Below, one piece after another: positions 44,568-45,417 of a stretch of 45,417 bases of DNA (positions within the stretch are counted from its first letter, which is position 1; the number at the start of each line of letters is the position of its first letter). Origin of the DNA: Vibrio hibernica. Its GTDB lineage: Bacteria; Pseudomonadota; Gammaproteobacteria; Enterobacterales; Vibrionaceae. The notes below the pieces were generated by a model. That model saw only the letters and a program-made list of their open reading frames with translations, did no database searches and had not been told where the DNA came from. Where the stretch lies: contig NZ_VHKO01000021.1 in the NCBI RefSeq assembly GCF_015223435.1, forward strand, positions 1 through 45,417, in the 5' to 3' direction. The position numbers and the translations under genes are program-made.

Positions 44568-44768
44568 TTACTGAGAACGATGCTCCGAAAGTGTGGCTTT
44601 ATAACGAAGCAAGTAATCAATCTTGCCATCGTGTTTGAATAATGTATTAAACGCTTTGGTATTATAAGCTTTAATCTGCCCCACCTGCTCAGTCGATAAT
44701 CCGGATCTCCGGGTCCAACGCCAAAATAATTCACCGCCGACTTTACTGAAATTCGTGATAAAGATCAC
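44568..44768 (-). other. Doubtful small ORF or gene remnant, unrecognised
   Basis: A 66-codon minus-strand frame has a protein-like C-terminal stretch (VGQIKAYNTKAFNTLFKHDG) and ends 108 bases before a good terminator. Its only start is a GTG embedded in a CRP-like palindrome with no ribosome binding site. It could be the 3' end of a decayed gene. I recognise no family. An overlapping 60-codon frame is no better supported. Confidence 0.25.
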
Positions 44769-44769
44769 G
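44754..44769. promoter_or_regulatory. CRP-like palindrome
   Basis: CGTGATAAAGATCACG contains GTGA-N6-TCAC, the invariant core of a CRP site. It lies about 180 bases before the sulfatase gene and overlaps the start of a doubtful minus-strand ORF. Which gene it would control is unclear. Confidence 0.5.
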
Positions 44770-44786
44770 ATTAGTGCGTATGTCCT

Positions 44787-44801
44787 ATCGATCTGATCGA
44801 T
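44787..44801. repeat. 15-base perfect palindrome (ATCGATC-T-GATCGAT)
   Basis: The symmetrical ATCGATCTGATCGAT lies between the two CRP-like sites upstream of the sulfatase gene. It has the size of an operator for a dimeric repressor, but no such regulator gene is in the window. Confidence 0.45.
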
Positions 44802-44875
44802 TATCAGAAATAAACATACCTACCGATATATTAATGAGTAAACGTCTCACCACTTAAAAACAAACTAAATTACGT

Positions 44876-44918
44876 TGTGATACTAATCACAATTAAAAAA
44901 ATTGACTCTTATTACACT
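44876..44918 (+). promoter_or_regulatory. CRP-activated (class II) promoter of the sulfatase gene
   Basis: TGTGATACTAATCACA (44876-44891) is a perfect CRP consensus, TGTGA-N6-TCACA. A -10-like TACACT at 44913-44918 would set transcription near 44925, placing the CRP centre at -41.5, the class II position. This implies expression only when preferred sugars are scarce, fitting a sulfated-polysaccharide scavenging gene. Confidence 0.7.
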
Positions 44919-44949
44919 CCCATCAGTTTTTTAATATAAGGACAGTAAT

Positions 44950-45402
44950 ATGTTGTTAAATAAAAAGTTTGTGTCTGCTAGCATCGCTGCTGCAATATCG
45001 ATAGGGGTAATGAATCCTGTTGCCTTTGCGAGTGGTACGAATGATTTAAAAGCAACAAAAACAAATGTTGCATTCTCTGATATTGATATTACTCAATATA
45101 CAACGGCCGATAAGCCTAACGTGATCATTCTAACCGTTGATGATTTAGGTTACGGTCAGATGGATTTTGATGAACGCTCTTTTGATCAAAAATACTTGAA
45201 TGAACGAAAAGTGGTGGATACATATAAAGTGTCTATCGAAAAAGCGATTGAGGCGGCTAAAAAGTCAACTCCAACGCTTAAGAACTTGATTGGTGAAGGC
45301 GTTAAAATTACCAATGGTTACGTTGCACATGGTGTTTCTGGTCCTTCACGTGCCGCAATGATGACAGGTCGATCACCCGCTCGTTTTGGTGTTTATTCGT
45401 AA
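44950..45402 (+). pseudogene. Secreted sulfatase, 5' part only (150 codons)
   Basis: The product starts with a signal peptide (ISIGVMNPVAFA) and has the metal-binding sulfatase block PNVIILTVDDLGYGQ. The active-site signature SGPSRAAMMTGR carries Ser130 at the formylglycine position, so it is the serine type. That type needs a radical-SAM maturase (anSME), which is not in the window. Sulfatases are ~450-600 residues, but the frame stops right after RFGVYS at 45400-45402. The following bases resemble an IS66-type end, so the gene is probably split by an insertion. AAGGA precedes the ATG. Confidence 0.8.
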
Positions 45403-45417
45403 GCGTTCACCGAGGTA
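45399..45417. mobile_element. Possible left end of an IS66-family insertion sequence
   Basis: The last 19 bases begin GTAAGCGTTCACCG exactly where sulfatase similarity ends. IS66-family elements have terminal repeats that start GTAA and often GTAAGCG. Only the edge is visible, so no transposase gene or target duplication can be checked. A simple nonsense mutation is the alternative. Confidence 0.35.

Noticed and set aside
44552..44734. 60-codon minus-strand ORF
   Set aside because: It overlaps another doubtful frame, starts at GTG without a ribosome binding site, and has no recognisable family.
1..45417. CRISPR array or phage defence system
   Set aside because: No regularly spaced direct repeats of the right size and no cas, restriction or toxin-antitoxin-like proteins were seen.

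Overview
The window looks like chromosomal DNA of a low-to-moderate GC marine gammaproteobacterium of the Vibrionaceae. Three things point there: a complete nine-gene ccm operon running into mlaA, with an ECF sigma factor / DUF3379 pair converging on it; a TonB2-type operon with the Vibrio order DUF3450, TtpC, ExbB2, ExbD2, TonB2, TPR; and gltX and copA lying divergently. No phage, plasmid or CRISPR content was seen. The only hint of a mobile element is the last 19 bases.

Layout. (1) 1-2.4 kb: an ECF sigma factor overlapping its probable membrane anti-sigma factor, then the convergent lipoprotein gene mlaA. (2) 2.5-9.8 kb, minus strand: ccmABCDEFGHI for c-type cytochrome maturation. Most genes overlap by 1-4 bases; the exception is a 131-base gap between ccmB and ccmC. 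(3) 10-13.7 kb: a DUF2254 membrane protein, a tRNA-Arg(CCT) with a clear promoter, and an MsbA-like ABC exporter. (4) 13.9-38.4 kb: an iron island. It holds a FhuA-like receptor broken by one in-frame amber codon, fhuC-fhuD-fhuB, a PheC-like periplasmic protein, a YegD-type Hsp70, a FhuF-type ferric-siderophore reductase, a second intact TonB-dependent receptor, a divergent binding-protein / permease / ATPase set with an MFS exporter, and a long minus-strand unit. That unit carries DUF3450-ttpC-exbB2-exbD2-tonB2-TPR, a Rob-like AraC/GyrI regulator and two tandem alpha/beta-hydrolase-like paralogues. Five Fur-box-like sequences lie upstream of these units. (5) 38.5-43.1 kb: gltX and a copper P-type ATPase with a CueR-type 19-base-spacer promoter. 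(6) 43.2-45.4 kb: a decayed stretch with a 5'-truncated 7-alpha-hydroxysteroid-dehydrogenase-like gene, a SpoU/TrmH methyltransferase, a doubtful small ORF, and a sulfatase gene that follows a perfect CRP site and is cut off after 150 codons. The cut may be an IS66-family insertion at the window edge.

How the iron genes fit together (inference from families and context): the outer-membrane receptors would be energised by TonB2-ExbB2-ExbD2-TtpC. Ferric hydroxamates would pass through FhuD/FhuB/FhuC or the second binding-protein system, and FhuF would release iron by reduction. The MFS protein might export a siderophore or its breakdown product. With the first receptor interrupted, the second FhuA-like receptor may feed both inner-membrane transporters. 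The least described part is the tail of the TonB2 unit: a ligand-sensing-type regulator translationally coupled to the TPR gene, followed by two cytoplasmic hydrolase-fold paralogues of unknown substrate.

Limits: everything was read by eye. No alignments, searches or hairpin energies were computed, and all promoter and operator calls are motif matches only.
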